NCBI RefSeq assembly: GCF_026339995.1
Contig: NZ_JAPEPT010000004.1
Coordinates: forward strand, 310,001 to 374,000
Length of the DNA: 64,000 bases
Reading direction: 5' to 3'
Source of the DNA: Streptomyces sp. NBC_01481
GTDB lineage: Bacteria > Actinomycetota > Actinomycetes > Streptomycetales > Streptomycetaceae
The notes under the pieces: generated by a model
The model's database searches: none
The model's input: the letters and a program-made list of their open reading frames with translations, nothing else
What the model was told of the DNA's origin: nothing
Shown: positions 25,642-35,069 of the stretch, piece by piece
How the letters are laid out: every line of letters begins with the position of its first letter
How positions within the stretch are numbered: position 1 is the stretch's first letter
Made by a program: the position numbers and the translations under genes

Positions 25642-27300
25642 ATGGCGAAGCCGACCATCCTGACCGTCGATGACGATCCGGGAGTCTCCCGAGCCATCGC
25701 CCGTGACCTCCGACGCCGGTACGGCGACCGGTATCGGGTTATTCGTGCGCCTTCGGGTGAAGAGGCATTGGACGCCTTGCGCGAGGTGAAGCTGCGAGGC
25801 GAGCCGCTCGCCGTGATGATCGCCGACTACCGCATGCCGACGATGAACGGCGTGCAGTTCCTCGAAGCGGCCATGGACCTCTTCCCGCTGGCCAGACGGG
25901 TGCTTCTGACGGCGTACGCCGACACGGGCGCGGCCATCGACGCGATCAACATCGTCGATCTCGATCATTACCTGCTCAAGCCGTGGAGTCCCCCGGAGGA
26001 GAACCTCTATCCGGTGCTGGACGCACTGCTGGAAGTGTGGGCGAGCGCACCCGACCCGGAGGTCGGAGAGACAAGGATCGTCGGCCACCGCTGGTCGGCG
26101 CCGTCCTTCGCCGTACGGGAATTCCTCGCCCGTAATCTCGTGCCCTACCGCTGGATCGCCGCCGACGAGCCCGAAGGCGGGCGGCTCCTGGACGCGGCCG
26201 GCCTCAGTGCCGATGATGTGCCCCTGGTGATCACGGCCGACGGCAAGACCCTGCAGGCGCCGACCGAGGCCGAACTCGCCGCCCAGGTGGGGCTGAGCAC
26301 CACCCCCGCCGCAGACTTCTACGACGTTGTCGTCATCGGCGCGGGCCCCGCAGGTCTCGGCGCCGCCGTCTACGGGGCCTCCGAGGGCCTGCGCACGGTG
26401 CTGGTGGAGCGGAGTGCGACCGGTGGGCAGGCCGGTCAGAGCAGCCGTATCGAGAACTACCTGGGCTTCCCCGACGGAGTGTCCGGTGCGCAGCTGACGG
26501 ACCGGGCACGTCGGCAGGCGACCCGTTTCGGCGCCGAGATCCTCAGTGCGCGGGAAGTGGTCTCGCTCGAGGCGGCAGGGGCAGGCCGGGTGCTGCGCTT
26601 CAGCGACGGGACCTCGATCGGGGCCCACACCGTCGTCCTGGCCACGGGCGTCTCCTACCGGCGGCTTGAGGGGCCGGGCCTTGACGAGTTCACCGGAGCG
26701 GGCGTGTTCTACGGCTCGGCGTCCTTCGAAGCGGCCAGCTGCACCGGGGAAGACGTGTACATCGTCGGAGGAGCCAACTCCGCGGGCCAGGCCGCCGTCT
26801 ACTTCTCCCGCTACGCCGAGCGCGTCCATCTCCTCGTGCGCGGCCCCGACCTGACCCGGGCCATGTCGCACTACCTGATCCAGCAGATCGAGAGCATCCC
26901 CAACATCCAGGTGCACCCGCACACCGAAGTGGCGGGCGGCGAGGGCGAGTCGCATCTTGAGCGCCTGGTACTGCGTGACAACCGCACCGACGCTGTCACC
27001 ACGACCGATGCCTCATTGCTCTTCGTCTTCATCGGCGCCGAACCGCCGACGCAGTGGCTGGAAGGCGTCGTCTCCCGCGACGAACGGGGCTTCGTGCTGA
27101 CCGGCCCCGACCTGCTGTCCGAGGGGGCGCGCCCCGCGGGATGGCCGCTGGCACGGGACCCGTACCACCTCGAGACCAGCGTGCCCGGTGTCTTCGCCGC
27201 CGGCGACGTACGGGCCGACTCGGTCAAACGGGTCGCTTCCGCGGTGGGGGAAGGCGCCATGGCCGTCTCCCTGGTGCACCGCTACCTGGAGGCGCAATGA
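25642..27300 (+). CDS. Fused response regulator / thioredoxin-reductase-like flavoprotein
   Basis: About 552 residues. Residues 1-130 form a receiver domain: acidic pair TVDDDPG, phospho-acceptor Asp in IADYRMP, and Lys in YLLKPWSP. A linker region of about 90 residues follows. From about residue 225 comes a thioredoxin-reductase-like flavoenzyme with FAD motif VVIGAGPAGLGAAVYG, NADPH motif YIVGGANSAGQAAVYFS and GVFAAGDVRADSVKRVASAVGEG. The redox CxxC of real thioredoxin reductase is not seen; the equivalent place reads SFEAASCTGED. The start could also be 25621 or 25633. Its stop overlaps the kinase gene as ATGA. Confidence 0.88.
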   Translation: MAKPTILTVDDDPGVSRAIARDLRRRYGDRYRVIRAPSGEEALDALREVKLRGEPLAVMIADYRMPTMNGVQFLEAAMDLFPLARRVLLTAYADTGAAIDAINIVDLDHYLLKPWSPPEENLYPVLDALLEVWASAPDPEVGETRIVGHRWSAPSFAVREFLARNLVPYRWIAADEPEGGRLLDAAGLSADDVPLVITADGKTLQAPTEAELAAQVGLSTTPAADFYDVVVIGAGPAGLGAAVYGASEGLRTVLVERSATGGQAGQSSRIENYLGFPDGVSGAQLTDRARRQATRFGAEILSAREVVSLEAAGAGRVLRFSDGTSIGAHTVVLATGVSYRRLEGPGLDEFTGAGVFYGSASFEAASCTGEDVYIVGGANSAGQAAVYFSRYAERVHLLVRGPDLTRAMSHYLIQQIESIPNIQVHPHTEVAGGEGESHLERLVLRDNRTDAVTTTDASLLFVFIGAEPPTQWLEGVVSRDERGFVLTGPDLLSEGARPAGWPLARDPYHLETSVPGVFAAGDVRADSVKRVASAVGEGAMAVSLVHRYLEAQ

Positions 27301-28814
27301 ATGCCCCGATCCGCGACAGGCTCAGCCCGGCCGAACTGCAGACCCTCTTCCTCTTCGAGGCCCTCGACGACAAGCAACTGGCCTGGCTCTCCGAGCGCGG
27401 CCGCGTCGAAGTACGTCAGGGCGGAACGCCCGTCTACTCCCAGGGCGAGCCCGCCACCTGCTTCTTCGTGCTTCTCAGCGGCACCGTCGCCGTCGTGCGC
27501 CGTCTCCACGGCGATGACATCGAGTTCGGCCGCACCGACCAGGTGGGCGTCTACAGCGGAGCCACTCAGGCCTACCTCGGGGACCGGGTGGACCAGGTCT
27601 ACCCCAACAGCCTGAAGGCCATCACCGACGTCGAACTCTTCGTGCTGCCCGCCGAGGAGTTCGCCCACGCGATACGCACCTGGTTCCCCATGGCCCTGCA
27701 TCTGCTCGAAGGCCTCTTCTTCGGCACCCGCGCCAGCAACACCATCATCGGCGAACGCGAACGCCTGGAGGCCCTCGGCTCACTCACCGCCGGACTCACG
27801 CACGAGCTCAACAACCCCGCGGCCGCGGCCGTACGAGCCACCGACACCTTGCGCGACCGGGTCACCAAGATGCGCCACAAGCTCGCCCTCATCGCCGACG
27901 GCCGGGTCGACGGCACCCGCCTGCACCATCTGGTCGAGATGCAGGACGAGGCCGTCAAGCGCGCCTACAACGCCCCCAAGCTGTCGGCGATCGAGGCCGC
28001 CGACGCCGAGGACGAGGTCACCGACTGGCTGGAGGACCACGACATCGACCGGTCCTGGGACATCGCGCCCGTCCTGGTCGCCGGTGGCATCGACCCCGCA
28101 TGGCTGTCCGCGGCCACCGACAGCCTGGGCGACGAGAACCGGCAGGCCGCAGTGGGCTGGCTCATGTACACCATCGACACCGAGCTGCTGATGGGGGAGA
28201 TCGAGGACGCCGTCAGCCGCATCTCCGGCCTCGTGGAAGCGGCACGCCAGTACTCCCAGCTCGACCGCGCCGCTCAGCAGCCCGTCGACGTCCACGAACT
28301 CCTCGACGCCACCCTGGTGATGCTGCAGGCCAAGATCCCCCCGGGCGTGCGGGTGGTGAAGGAGTACGACCACGACCTGCCGGCCGTCCCGGCGTACGGC
28401 GCGGAGCTCAACCAGGTCTGGACGAACCTCATCGACAACGCGCTCGGCGCGATGAACGGCAGCGGCACCCTCACGATCGCCACCTGGCGCGACGGCGAAC
28501 ACCTCTTCGTCGAGGTCCGCGACACCGGTCCCGGCATCCCCGCCGACATCCGTCCGCGGATCTTCGAGCCCTTCTTCACCACGAAGCCGGTCGGCGAGGG
28601 CACCGGCCTGGGCCTCGACATCTCCTACCGCATCGTGGTCAACAAGCACCACGGCGACATCAGAGTGGACTCGCAGCCGGGCGACACGAGATTTCGCGTA
28701 TGCCTGCCGATCACACCGCCCACGGACGCCGAGGAACCGCCACCCGCCGCTGCCGAAACGTCCCGGGCCTCCCCGACTTCCCCGACTTCCCGAACCCAAC
28801 CTGCCTCCGGATGA
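27297..28814 (+). CDS. Cytosolic histidine kinase with cyclic-nucleotide-type sensor domain
   Basis: A 505-residue kinase. Residues 10-140 form a CAP_ED/cNMP-binding-like beta-barrel (QGGTPVYSQGEPATCFFVLLSGTVAVV). The dimerisation helix carries the phospho-His in SLTAGLTHELNNPAAAAV. The ATPase core has N-box NQVWTNLIDNALGAM, G1 VRDTGPGIP, F-box IFEPFFTTKP and G2 GTGLGLDISYRIV. No membrane segment is present. The start ATG overlaps the stop of the receiver-reductase gene, so it is very likely its cognate kinase. The Pro/Ser-rich tail is probably disordered. Confidence 0.9.
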   Translation: MNAPIRDRLSPAELQTLFLFEALDDKQLAWLSERGRVEVRQGGTPVYSQGEPATCFFVLLSGTVAVVRRLHGDDIEFGRTDQVGVYSGATQAYLGDRVDQVYPNSLKAITDVELFVLPAEEFAHAIRTWFPMALHLLEGLFFGTRASNTIIGERERLEALGSLTAGLTHELNNPAAAAVRATDTLRDRVTKMRHKLALIADGRVDGTRLHHLVEMQDEAVKRAYNAPKLSAIEAADAEDEVTDWLEDHDIDRSWDIAPVLVAGGIDPAWLSAATDSLGDENRQAAVGWLMYTIDTELLMGEIEDAVSRISGLVEAARQYSQLDRAAQQPVDVHELLDATLVMLQAKIPPGVRVVKEYDHDLPAVPAYGAELNQVWTNLIDNALGAMNGSGTLTIATWRDGEHLFVEVRDTGPGIPADIRPRIFEPFFTTKPVGEGTGLGLDISYRIVVNKHHGDIRVDSQPGDTRFRVCLPITPPTDAEEPPPAAAETSRASPTSPTSRTQPASG

Positions 28815-28829
28815 GCGAGGAGAGAACTG

Positions 28830-29189
28830 ATGGCACACGACCAGATTCCGGGCATCGACCTCGCAGCCAGGCCGAGCGGTGACGGGTGCGCCGAGTGTCT
28901 GGCCGGTGACGGTCCAGGCTGGTGGTTCCACCTGCGGCGCTGCGCCGAGTGCGGGCACATCGGCTGCTGCGACTCGTCGCCCTCACAGCACGGAACGAAG
29001 CACGCGAAGCAGGTGGGGCACCCGTTCATCACCAGTTTTGAGCCGGGGGAAAGCTGGTTCTGGAACGTGAACACACAGGAGTACTACGAGGGGCCGGAGT
29101 TGGCTCCCCCCACCTCGCATCCGATGAGACAGCCGACACCGGGCCCTGCGGGCGCGGTGCCCGCGGACTGGGAGCGGCACCTGCACTGA
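28830..29189 (+). CDS. UBP-type zinc-finger protein
   Basis: A 119-residue protein consisting of one ZnF-UBP domain. The zinc-binding Cys/His pattern is visible: CAECLAGDGPGWWFHLRRC, CGHIGCCDSSPSQHGTKHAK, VGHPFITSFEPGESWFW. In eukaryotes this fold binds ubiquitin C-termini; bacterial versions have no known ligand but recur beside the receiver-reductase and kinase genes. The ribosome site GAGGAGAGAACTG is clear. It lies 15 bases after the kinase gene, so it is part of the same operon. Confidence 0.85.
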   Translation: MAHDQIPGIDLAARPSGDGCAECLAGDGPGWWFHLRRCAECGHIGCCDSSPSQHGTKHAKQVGHPFITSFEPGESWFWNVNTQEYYEGPELAPPTSHPMRQPTPGPAGAVPADWERHLH

Positions 29190-29460
29190 CGCAGGGGGCC
29201 GAACCGGCGTCGTCCGCCTCGTTGGTGTCCCGGACGCGGCCCGGGGGCGATCTTCACCGGTCGGCCGGAGAATGGGGCGTGGCGGCTTCGCCGTCAGGCG
29301 ATGAGCGTGCCCCCAAGGGTTTTGGGGTCTGGAGGTCGTGGGCCATGCAGTCTGTGACAGTCCGGAGCGGAGCATGGGCCTCGGCCGTGCGCGTCCGGAA
29401 GGCGCAGGGGGAACAAGGGATGGTCGGGCTGCCGCCCCCGAATACCGGGCCGGCGCGGCC

Positions 29461-29805
29461 ATGACGGCCGAGTCCTTCGAGGGGGAAAGTCGCTCTCCCG
29501 GCCTGGTGGACGGCGGGCATCCGGCGACGCAACCGAGCAGCGCGCCAGCCGCCTCGCGAGACGAACTCGTGGCCATTCAGAACGTGGCGGCGCGACTGAG
29601 AGCCGCCTACCCTCAGGCCGACGCAGCCACCGTAGAGGCGACGGTCGGGACTGCATACGGCTCATTCCGCCAGGCCAGGGTGAGAGCTTTCCTCCCGATC
29701 CTGGTCGAACGCCGAGCCCGGACAGTGCTCGGTGCTGCTGCCCGTGCGGCGGTGGGGGAAGCAAGGACGTTCCAGCCTCCGCCCGCGGCGGGGAGCGGGC
29801 CGTGA
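29461..29805 (+). CDS. Three-helix-bundle dimerisation-domain protein
   Basis: A 114-residue protein. The central part (ELVAIQNVAARLRAAYPQAD, TVEATVGTAYGSFRQARVRA, FLPILVERRARTVLGAAARA) forms three amphipathic helices known in actinobacteria as a three-helix-bundle dimerisation domain. The ends are disordered. Function is unknown; such proteins are often found near stress and transport genes. It is immediately upstream of the SulP gene, 7 bases apart. Confidence 0.65.
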   Translation: MTAESFEGESRSPGLVDGGHPATQPSSAPAASRDELVAIQNVAARLRAAYPQADAATVEATVGTAYGSFRQARVRAFLPILVERRARTVLGAAARAAVGEARTFQPPPAAGSGP

Positions 29806-29812
29806 CCATCGG

Positions 29813-31798
29813 ATGAGTTGGCGCTTTCCCGTGCCCGGTGTGCCGGGCCTCGCCGTCCTCAAGGGATACCGGCGCGGCTGGCTGCGAGGCGACCTCGTGG
29901 CCGGGGTCACCGTCGCGGCCTATCTCGTGCCGCAGGTCATGGCGTACGCCAGCGTCGCCGGTCTGCCGCCGGTCGTGGGGCTGTGGGCGATCCTGCCGGC
30001 CATCGTCCTGTACGCCTTTCTCGGCTCGTCACGGCTGCTGTCGGTGGGTCCCGAATCGACGACCGCGCTGATGACCGCCACGGTGGTGGGGCCGCTGGCC
30101 GGCGGTGATCCCGCGCGGTACGCCGTCCTGGCCTCGGCGCTCGCCGTCGCCGTCGGCCTGATGTGCCTGCTGGCGTGGGCTGCGCGGCTCGGCTTCGTGG
30201 CTGACCTGCTGTCGCAGCCCATTCTGATCGGATATCTCGCCGGCGTCGCACTGATCATGATGGTGGACCAGCTGACCAAGCTCACCGGTGTCCCGACGGA
30301 GGGCTCCGGCTTCTTCCCGCAGCTGCTGTCCTTCGTGCAGAACCTGGGTGAGGCGCATCCGGCGACGGTGATCTTCAGCGCCGTGGCCCTGCTCTTTCTC
30401 TTCCTGGCGGCCCGCCTGCCCCCCACGGTCCCCGGTCCCTTGCTGGCCGTCGTGCTCGGTACGGCCGTGGTGGCGGCTTTCGGTCTGGAGGACCACGGCC
30501 TCGCGGTGATCGGGGAGATCCCGGCCGGGCTGCCGGGCCCGAAGCTTCCGGCGCTGGGCGACCTGCCCGAGCTGCTGCTTCCCGCGGCCGGTGTCCTGCT
30601 CGTCGGCTACACAGACTTCATCCTCACCGCGCGTGCCTTCGCCACCGACGACAGCGGGCCGCGCCTCGACGCCAACCAGGAACTCCTCGCCCCGGGCGCC
30701 GCGAACCTCGGAGCCGGCACGCTGCAGGGATTCCCGGTGAGCAGCAGCGCCAGCCGGACCGCGCTCGCACAGTCGGCAGGCGGACGCACCCAGGGGTATG
30801 CGCTCGTCGCGGGTGCGGCCGTACTGGCCGTGCTCCTGTTCCTCAGCCCGCTGCTCCACAGCACACCCACGGCCATACTTGGCGCGCTGGTCGTCTACGC
30901 CGCCGTGCGGATGATCGACCTGTCAGGCTTCCGACGGCTGGCCTCCTTCCGGCGCAGGGAACTCCTGCTGGCCGTCGGGTGTCTCGGCGGGGTCCTGGTC
31001 CTGGACATCCTCTACGGGGTGCTCGTGGCCGTGGGCCTGTCGGTCGTCGAGCTGCTGAGCAGGGTGGCGCGACCGCACGACGCCGTCCAGGGCATGGTGC
31101 CCGGCCTGGCCGGCATGCACGACGTCGACGACTACCCGCAGGCGCGGATCATCCCCGGGCTGCTGGTCTACCGCTACGACTCCCCCCTGTTCTTCGCCAA
31201 CGCGGAGGACTTCAGACGCCGAGCCCTGGCAGAGGTGGCCGCGCAGGAGAGTCCCGTCAGGTGGTTCGTCCTCAACGCGGAGGCCAACGTGGAGGTGGAC
31301 ATCACCGCGCTGGACGCGCTGGACGCACTGCGACGGGAACTGACCGGACGCGGCATCGAGTTCGCGATGGCGCGCGTCAAACAGGATTTGCGGGACGAAC
31401 TGGAGGCGTACGGGCTCACCCGGTCCGTGGGCGAGGACCGGATCTTTCCCACCCTGCCCACGGCGGTGGCCGCGTACCGCGCCTGGTGCGGGGAGAACGA
31501 GAACGGTGGCGGCGGCCACCCGGCCGACGGGTCCCCCGGCAAGATCGGCCGGACAGGGCCTAGGTTCAAGCGTTGCCGAAGAGCTGTTCCAGGACGACCG
31601 CCACCCCGTCCTCCTCGTTCGACGCGGTGTGCCGCGGCACCGCAGCGAGTACTGCCGGATGCGCGTTGGCCATGGCGTAGCCGGTGCCTGCCCATTGCAG
31701 GATGGTCAGGTCGTTCGGCATGTCGCCGAACGCGACCACTTCCGTGGCGTCGATTCCGCGTGCGGCGCACAGTGCGGCCAGGGTGCTTGCCTTGCTGA
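29813..31798 (+). CDS. SulP-family anion transporter with STAS domain and odd C-terminal extension
   Basis: About 661 residues. Ten or more membrane helices are followed by a cytosolic STAS domain (IIPGLLVYRYDSPLFFANAED to FPTLPTAVAAYRAW). The SulP signature region is YLVPQVMAYASVAGLPPVVGLWA. The family moves sulfate, bicarbonate or other anions. After the normal end near residue 565 the frame continues about 95 residues into an Arg/Pro-rich tail. The last 233 bases read antisense through the convergent HAD gene, which suggests the original stop was lost. Confidence 0.85.
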   Translation: MSWRFPVPGVPGLAVLKGYRRGWLRGDLVAGVTVAAYLVPQVMAYASVAGLPPVVGLWAILPAIVLYAFLGSSRLLSVGPESTTALMTATVVGPLAGGDPARYAVLASALAVAVGLMCLLAWAARLGFVADLLSQPILIGYLAGVALIMMVDQLTKLTGVPTEGSGFFPQLLSFVQNLGEAHPATVIFSAVALLFLFLAARLPPTVPGPLLAVVLGTAVVAAFGLEDHGLAVIGEIPAGLPGPKLPALGDLPELLLPAAGVLLVGYTDFILTARAFATDDSGPRLDANQELLAPGAANLGAGTLQGFPVSSSASRTALAQSAGGRTQGYALVAGAAVLAVLLFLSPLLHSTPTAILGALVVYAAVRMIDLSGFRRLASFRRRELLLAVGCLGGVLVLDILYGVLVAVGLSVVELLSRVARPHDAVQGMVPGLAGMHDVDDYPQARIIPGLLVYRYDSPLFFANAEDFRRRALAEVAAQESPVRWFVLNAEANVEVDITALDALDALRRELTGRGIEFAMARVKQDLRDELEAYGLTRSVGEDRIFPTLPTAVAAYRAWCGENENGGGGHPADGSPGKIGRTGPRFKRCRRAVPGRPPPRPPRSTRCAAAPQRVLPDARWPWRSRCLPIAGWSGRSACRRTRPLPWRRFRVRRTVRPGCLPC

Positions 31799-32375
31799 CA
31801 CCCGGCGCGCTGATCTCCAGCAGACCGGCCCCGCCCGAGTGGGTGAACTGCGCCACCCCGCCTGCCGAGGCTTCCGCGGCTGCGAGCAGGAAGTCCGCGT
31901 CGAGCTGCGCCGACCAGGCGAGCAGCTTGGTGATGGGGACATTGGTCAGCCACAGGTCCGGCAGGGACGCCACGGCGATCTCGGTGTCGGCGGCTCCGGG
32001 GAATCGCAGCCCGAACCCCGACTCGTACAGGACCTGGTGGCCGGTTTCCACGGCGAAGCCCAGTCCGGGTGCGGCTTCCGAGAGTGCGGTGGCCACGTGG
32101 CGGGCGGCGGCTACGGGCAGGGCTCGTGTTTCGACGACGGTGCGTGCCGTGGCGTCGTAGACGAGGGCACCGTTGCTGCATACCGCCGTTCCGACCAGCC
32201 CGCTGGCTGTGGTGAGCATGTCGACGAAGCGGGGCGGCCGGGCGGTGACGAGGACGACCTCCGCGCCGGCGTCGACCGCGCCGCGCAGCGCGCGAACGGT
32301 GCGCTCCGAGAGAACACCGCCGCTGCGCAGGAGGGTGCCGTCGAGATCGGTGGCGATCAGCCGAGGAGGATGCAT
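31566..32375 (-). CDS. HAD-superfamily phosphatase (Cof type)
   Basis: A 269-residue HAD hydrolase of the Cof/YidA subfamily. Motif I is IATDLDGTLLRSGG, motif II VVLVTARPP, motif III Lys in SKASTLAALCAARG, and motif IV VVAFGDMPNDLTIL. The C2-type cap lies between motifs II and III. These enzymes dephosphorylate sugar or nucleotide phosphates with broad specificity. Its 3' end overlaps the long tail of the SulP frame on the other strand. Confidence 0.9.
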   Translation of the reverse strand: MHPPRLIATDLDGTLLRSGGVLSERTVRALRGAVDAGAEVVLVTARPPRFVDMLTTASGLVGTAVCSNGALVYDATARTVVETRALPVAAARHVATALSEAAPGLGFAVETGHQVLYESGFGLRFPGAADTEIAVASLPDLWLTNVPITKLLAWSAQLDADFLLAAAEASAGGVAQFTHSGGAGLLEISAPGVSKASTLAALCAARGIDATEVVAFGDMPNDLTILQWAGTGYAMANAHPAVLAAVPRHTASNEEDGVAVVLEQLFGNA

Positions 32376-32439
32376 CGCCCGATGTTACTGAACTGCCCGG
32401 CGCACGCCCTGTCTTCAGGCCCGGAGCCTGGCGGGGGCC

Positions 32440-33771
32440 TCAGCTGCTGCCCGTGGCGAGCTTCCCCAGCCGCCGCCAGTCCATCGGCGGCCTCGTCGGG
32501 GGCACACCGGGGCGGTCGCGCGGAACCCGTACGCGCAGGGCCCGCGGCTGGATCCGGCAGCGGACGGGCGTCGGCAGGGTCAGTGCCTCGCCGTCCACGC
32601 CGACCTGGACTTCGGGCTCGTCCGCGTCGACGACCACCTCACGGACAGTCAGCACAGTGAGTCCGTGCGCATGTTTGCCGCGAAGCAGGTCGGCTGCTTG
32701 CGCCGGGCTGTCGACCTTGATGCCCAGGACGCCGAGGATGCCGGAGTCCAGCCGGTCCCGGCGCCCCAGTCCGGCGCGATCGCCCACTTGGTACGGGTTG
32801 TTGCTCACCAGTACGGCCTGGGGCTCGTGTACGGCATCGGGCTCGCCGGTCGCCTCGTCGGCGGCGCGCAGGACCAGGCGGGGCCCGCTCCGGTAGGTGA
32901 GCAGGTCCGGAATCATCCGCATGATGGTGCGCACCTTGTCGTTGCGGTAGGCGGGGCTCTGCACCACTGCGGCGTACGTGCCGAAGGAGGCGTTGTTGAC
33001 GAAGGCGAGCTCTCCGATGAAGCCCAGGTCGACACGGAGTTCGACGCCGTCGGTGAGTGCGTCGAGGGATGCCGACGGGTCGTCCCGGTCGAGGCCCAGA
33101 TCCAGGGCGAAGTGGTTGCGCGTTCCTGCCGGGAGGACCAGGAAGGGAATGTCGTGTTCCGCGGCGACCGCGGCGACCTGGGCCTGTGTGCCGTCGCCGC
33201 CCGCGACGCCGAGCAGGTCGGCGCCATCGCTGATGGCCCGGCGCGCGAGCTCGGCGACATCTCGTGGACCGCCGGGCTCCAGCACCAGAACCTCGGCGCC
33301 CAGTGCCTCGGCCTTTTCCCTGAGGTGGAACTTCCCCACCTTTCCCCCGCCCGACCAGGGGTTCATGATCAGGAACGGACGTTTCGGGGGCGGAGTACGG
33401 AATTCAGGAGTGGGCGCGGGTTTCGGGGGCCTGAGGGCAGCCCGGCCTGCGGAGCCCGCCGCCGCGCACAGTGCGAGGGAGCCGACGACCACCCACAGCA
33501 GGTCGTACAGCGCGTACAGCACGATCACGGCCACCGGTGCGGCCGCCCCCACCACGAACGCGAGCATCCTGCCGAGTCCGCGGCGGGTCAGTGCCCACCA
33601 CGCGCAGGCCGCGCTCAGGGCCAGTCCGCCAAGCCCCAGGGCCACCAGGGCCACGCTCTTCAGTCCCGCGAACACCAGCGGCAGGAGTAGGGCCGCGGCT
33701 CCAGCGGCAATCGCCGAACGAGCGAGCCAGCGTCTCGCCCGGGCGCTGCGCGCTCCGGCCACGATGTCCAT
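32440..33771 (-). CDS. Diacylglycerol-kinase-family lipid kinase with N-terminal membrane segments
   Basis: A 443-residue protein. The N-terminal 110 residues hold about four hydrophobic segments. The catalytic domain follows, with the nucleotide-binding FLIMNPWSGGGKVGKF, GVAGGDGTQAQVAAVAAEHD and LPAGTRNHFALDLGLDRDD motifs of the DAGK family. VGVDGEALTLPTPVRCRI ends the YegS/BmrU-like C-terminal domain. It phosphorylates diacylglycerol or a related lipid at the membrane. Fusion to a membrane region is common in actinobacteria. Confidence 0.88.
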   Translation of the reverse strand: MDIVAGARSARARRWLARSAIAAGAAALLLPLVFAGLKSVALVALGLGGLALSAACAWWALTRRGLGRMLAFVVGAAAPVAVIVLYALYDLLWVVVGSLALCAAAGSAGRAALRPPKPAPTPEFRTPPPKRPFLIMNPWSGGGKVGKFHLREKAEALGAEVLVLEPGGPRDVAELARRAISDGADLLGVAGGDGTQAQVAAVAAEHDIPFLVLPAGTRNHFALDLGLDRDDPSASLDALTDGVELRVDLGFIGELAFVNNASFGTYAAVVQSPAYRNDKVRTIMRMIPDLLTYRSGPRLVLRAADEATGEPDAVHEPQAVLVSNNPYQVGDRAGLGRRDRLDSGILGVLGIKVDSPAQAADLLRGKHAHGLTVLTVREVVVDADEPEVQVGVDGEALTLPTPVRCRIQPRALRVRVPRDRPGVPPTRPPMDWRRLGKLATGSS

Positions 33772-33867
33772 GGACCCTCCCGCCGCCGGCTGTGGCTCAT
33801 TGCACCGCTGCGAGGCGGCTCACGCATCACCTTTCACGGGTGGCTCGTCGTCGCTTGCGGATGGCTC

Positions 33868-34854
33868 TCATGGTGCGCGCGTCACGTCCCCTTCGGCCAG
33901 GCGGGAGGGCGGACTGCCGAGGTGACGAGCCAGGAGCGGTTGCTGGGCCGCGACGGCTCCCACGGTGATGCCGATGGCGATCGCCACGCAGACCACGATG
34001 AGCCACGAGAGCATGACGAAGACGGTGCCGACCGAGCCGTATTCGGACAGTGCGCGATTGAGCGCCCGTGGCATGTAGAACTGCGCCGCGACCGACAGAC
34101 CGCTCACGCCGATCGCCGTGAGGAAGGCACCGGGCAGGAGGGGCGGCCAGCGGATGAGGCCGCCGAGCAGAAGGTGCTGGCTCCACCACCACAGCCCGGT
34201 CTGGGTCACGACGGTGACCGGGATGCCGAGCCACAGCCCTGCGCCGAAGCCGTTGCGCAGCGGCGCCTGCACGATAAGGACGGCCAGCCAGACGCCGATC
34301 CAAGCCAGCCACCGCCAGGGGGCGATCCTGGTGCCCGTCCTCGGCAGCTCCCAGGCCCGCTTGCACAGCCGCTGCATCGCCCGGCTGACGGCGGTCGCGG
34401 AGAGCAGCAGCATCAGTGCCCCCACCACACCGGTGGCCTCGCGCAGGCTGCTGGCCGTGGACTGATACACCTTCGCCAGCTCCTGGTTCGCGGCGCCGCT
34501 GAGCCCGAAGACCGCGCGTACGGAGCTGATCAGCTGGTTGCGTACGGCCTCCGGGGCGAAGGCTCCGACGACGAAGAGCAGCGGGACCGCGGTCAGGAAG
34601 CACTGCGCCGCCAGCCGGGTGGCGGAGTCGAAGATGTTCACCGACACCATTCGAGCGGCGAGATGGGTGATGACCGGGAAGCGTGCCTCGGCCTGCTTGT
34701 GCAGCCACTTCGCCCTGGTGAGCAGCTCCTGGGACCGGACCCGCCGCCACGACGGCCGGAAGATCGAGCCGACGCGACGACCCGATACGCCCCCCACCCC
34801 CTTCCTTCCCTTGCTCGGCTGCGCCCGGAGATCCTCGGGCTCTTTGCGGGGCAT
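33868..34854 (-). CDS. YihY/BrkB-family membrane protein
   Basis: A 328-residue membrane protein starting at ATG 34854 (MPRKEPEDLR). Six hydrophobic segments are seen: ATRLAAQCFLTAVPLLFVVG, GVVGALMLLLSATAVSRAM, WLAWIGVWLAVLIVQA, LWLGIPVTVVTQTGLWWW, LLPGAFLTAIGVSGLSVAA and VFVMLSWLIVVCVAIAIGIT. This is the BrkB/YihY family, formerly called ribonuclease BN, of unknown transport role. The frame is open up to 35049, so the start is uncertain; 34981 and 35031 are alternatives. Confidence 0.8.
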   Translation of the reverse strand: MPRKEPEDLRAQPSKGRKGVGGVSGRRVGSIFRPSWRRVRSQELLTRAKWLHKQAEARFPVITHLAARMVSVNIFDSATRLAAQCFLTAVPLLFVVGAFAPEAVRNQLISSVRAVFGLSGAANQELAKVYQSTASSLREATGVVGALMLLLSATAVSRAMQRLCKRAWELPRTGTRIAPWRWLAWIGVWLAVLIVQAPLRNGFGAGLWLGIPVTVVTQTGLWWWSQHLLLGGLIRWPPLLPGAFLTAIGVSGLSVAAQFYMPRALNRALSEYGSVGTVFVMLSWLIVVCVAIAIGITVGAVAAQQPLLARHLGSPPSRLAEGDVTRAP

Positions 34855-35069
34855 CAGCCGGCCGGTACTGCACCCGGGCTCTGTGAACGGCCCCTCACCC
34901 GCGACGGCACCCGTCCGATAGGCGTCATGGCGTTGCTCCTTCCCTGCGTCCAGCGTGGGGGACGCGGCACGCGGCGGCATCTCGGCAGAGGGTGGGACAC
35001 GTCGGCCAAAACGTGCCGCTTTCTTGGTCATTGCGTAGGCTCGTGACATCGCCGCACGATTGGGGCGCC

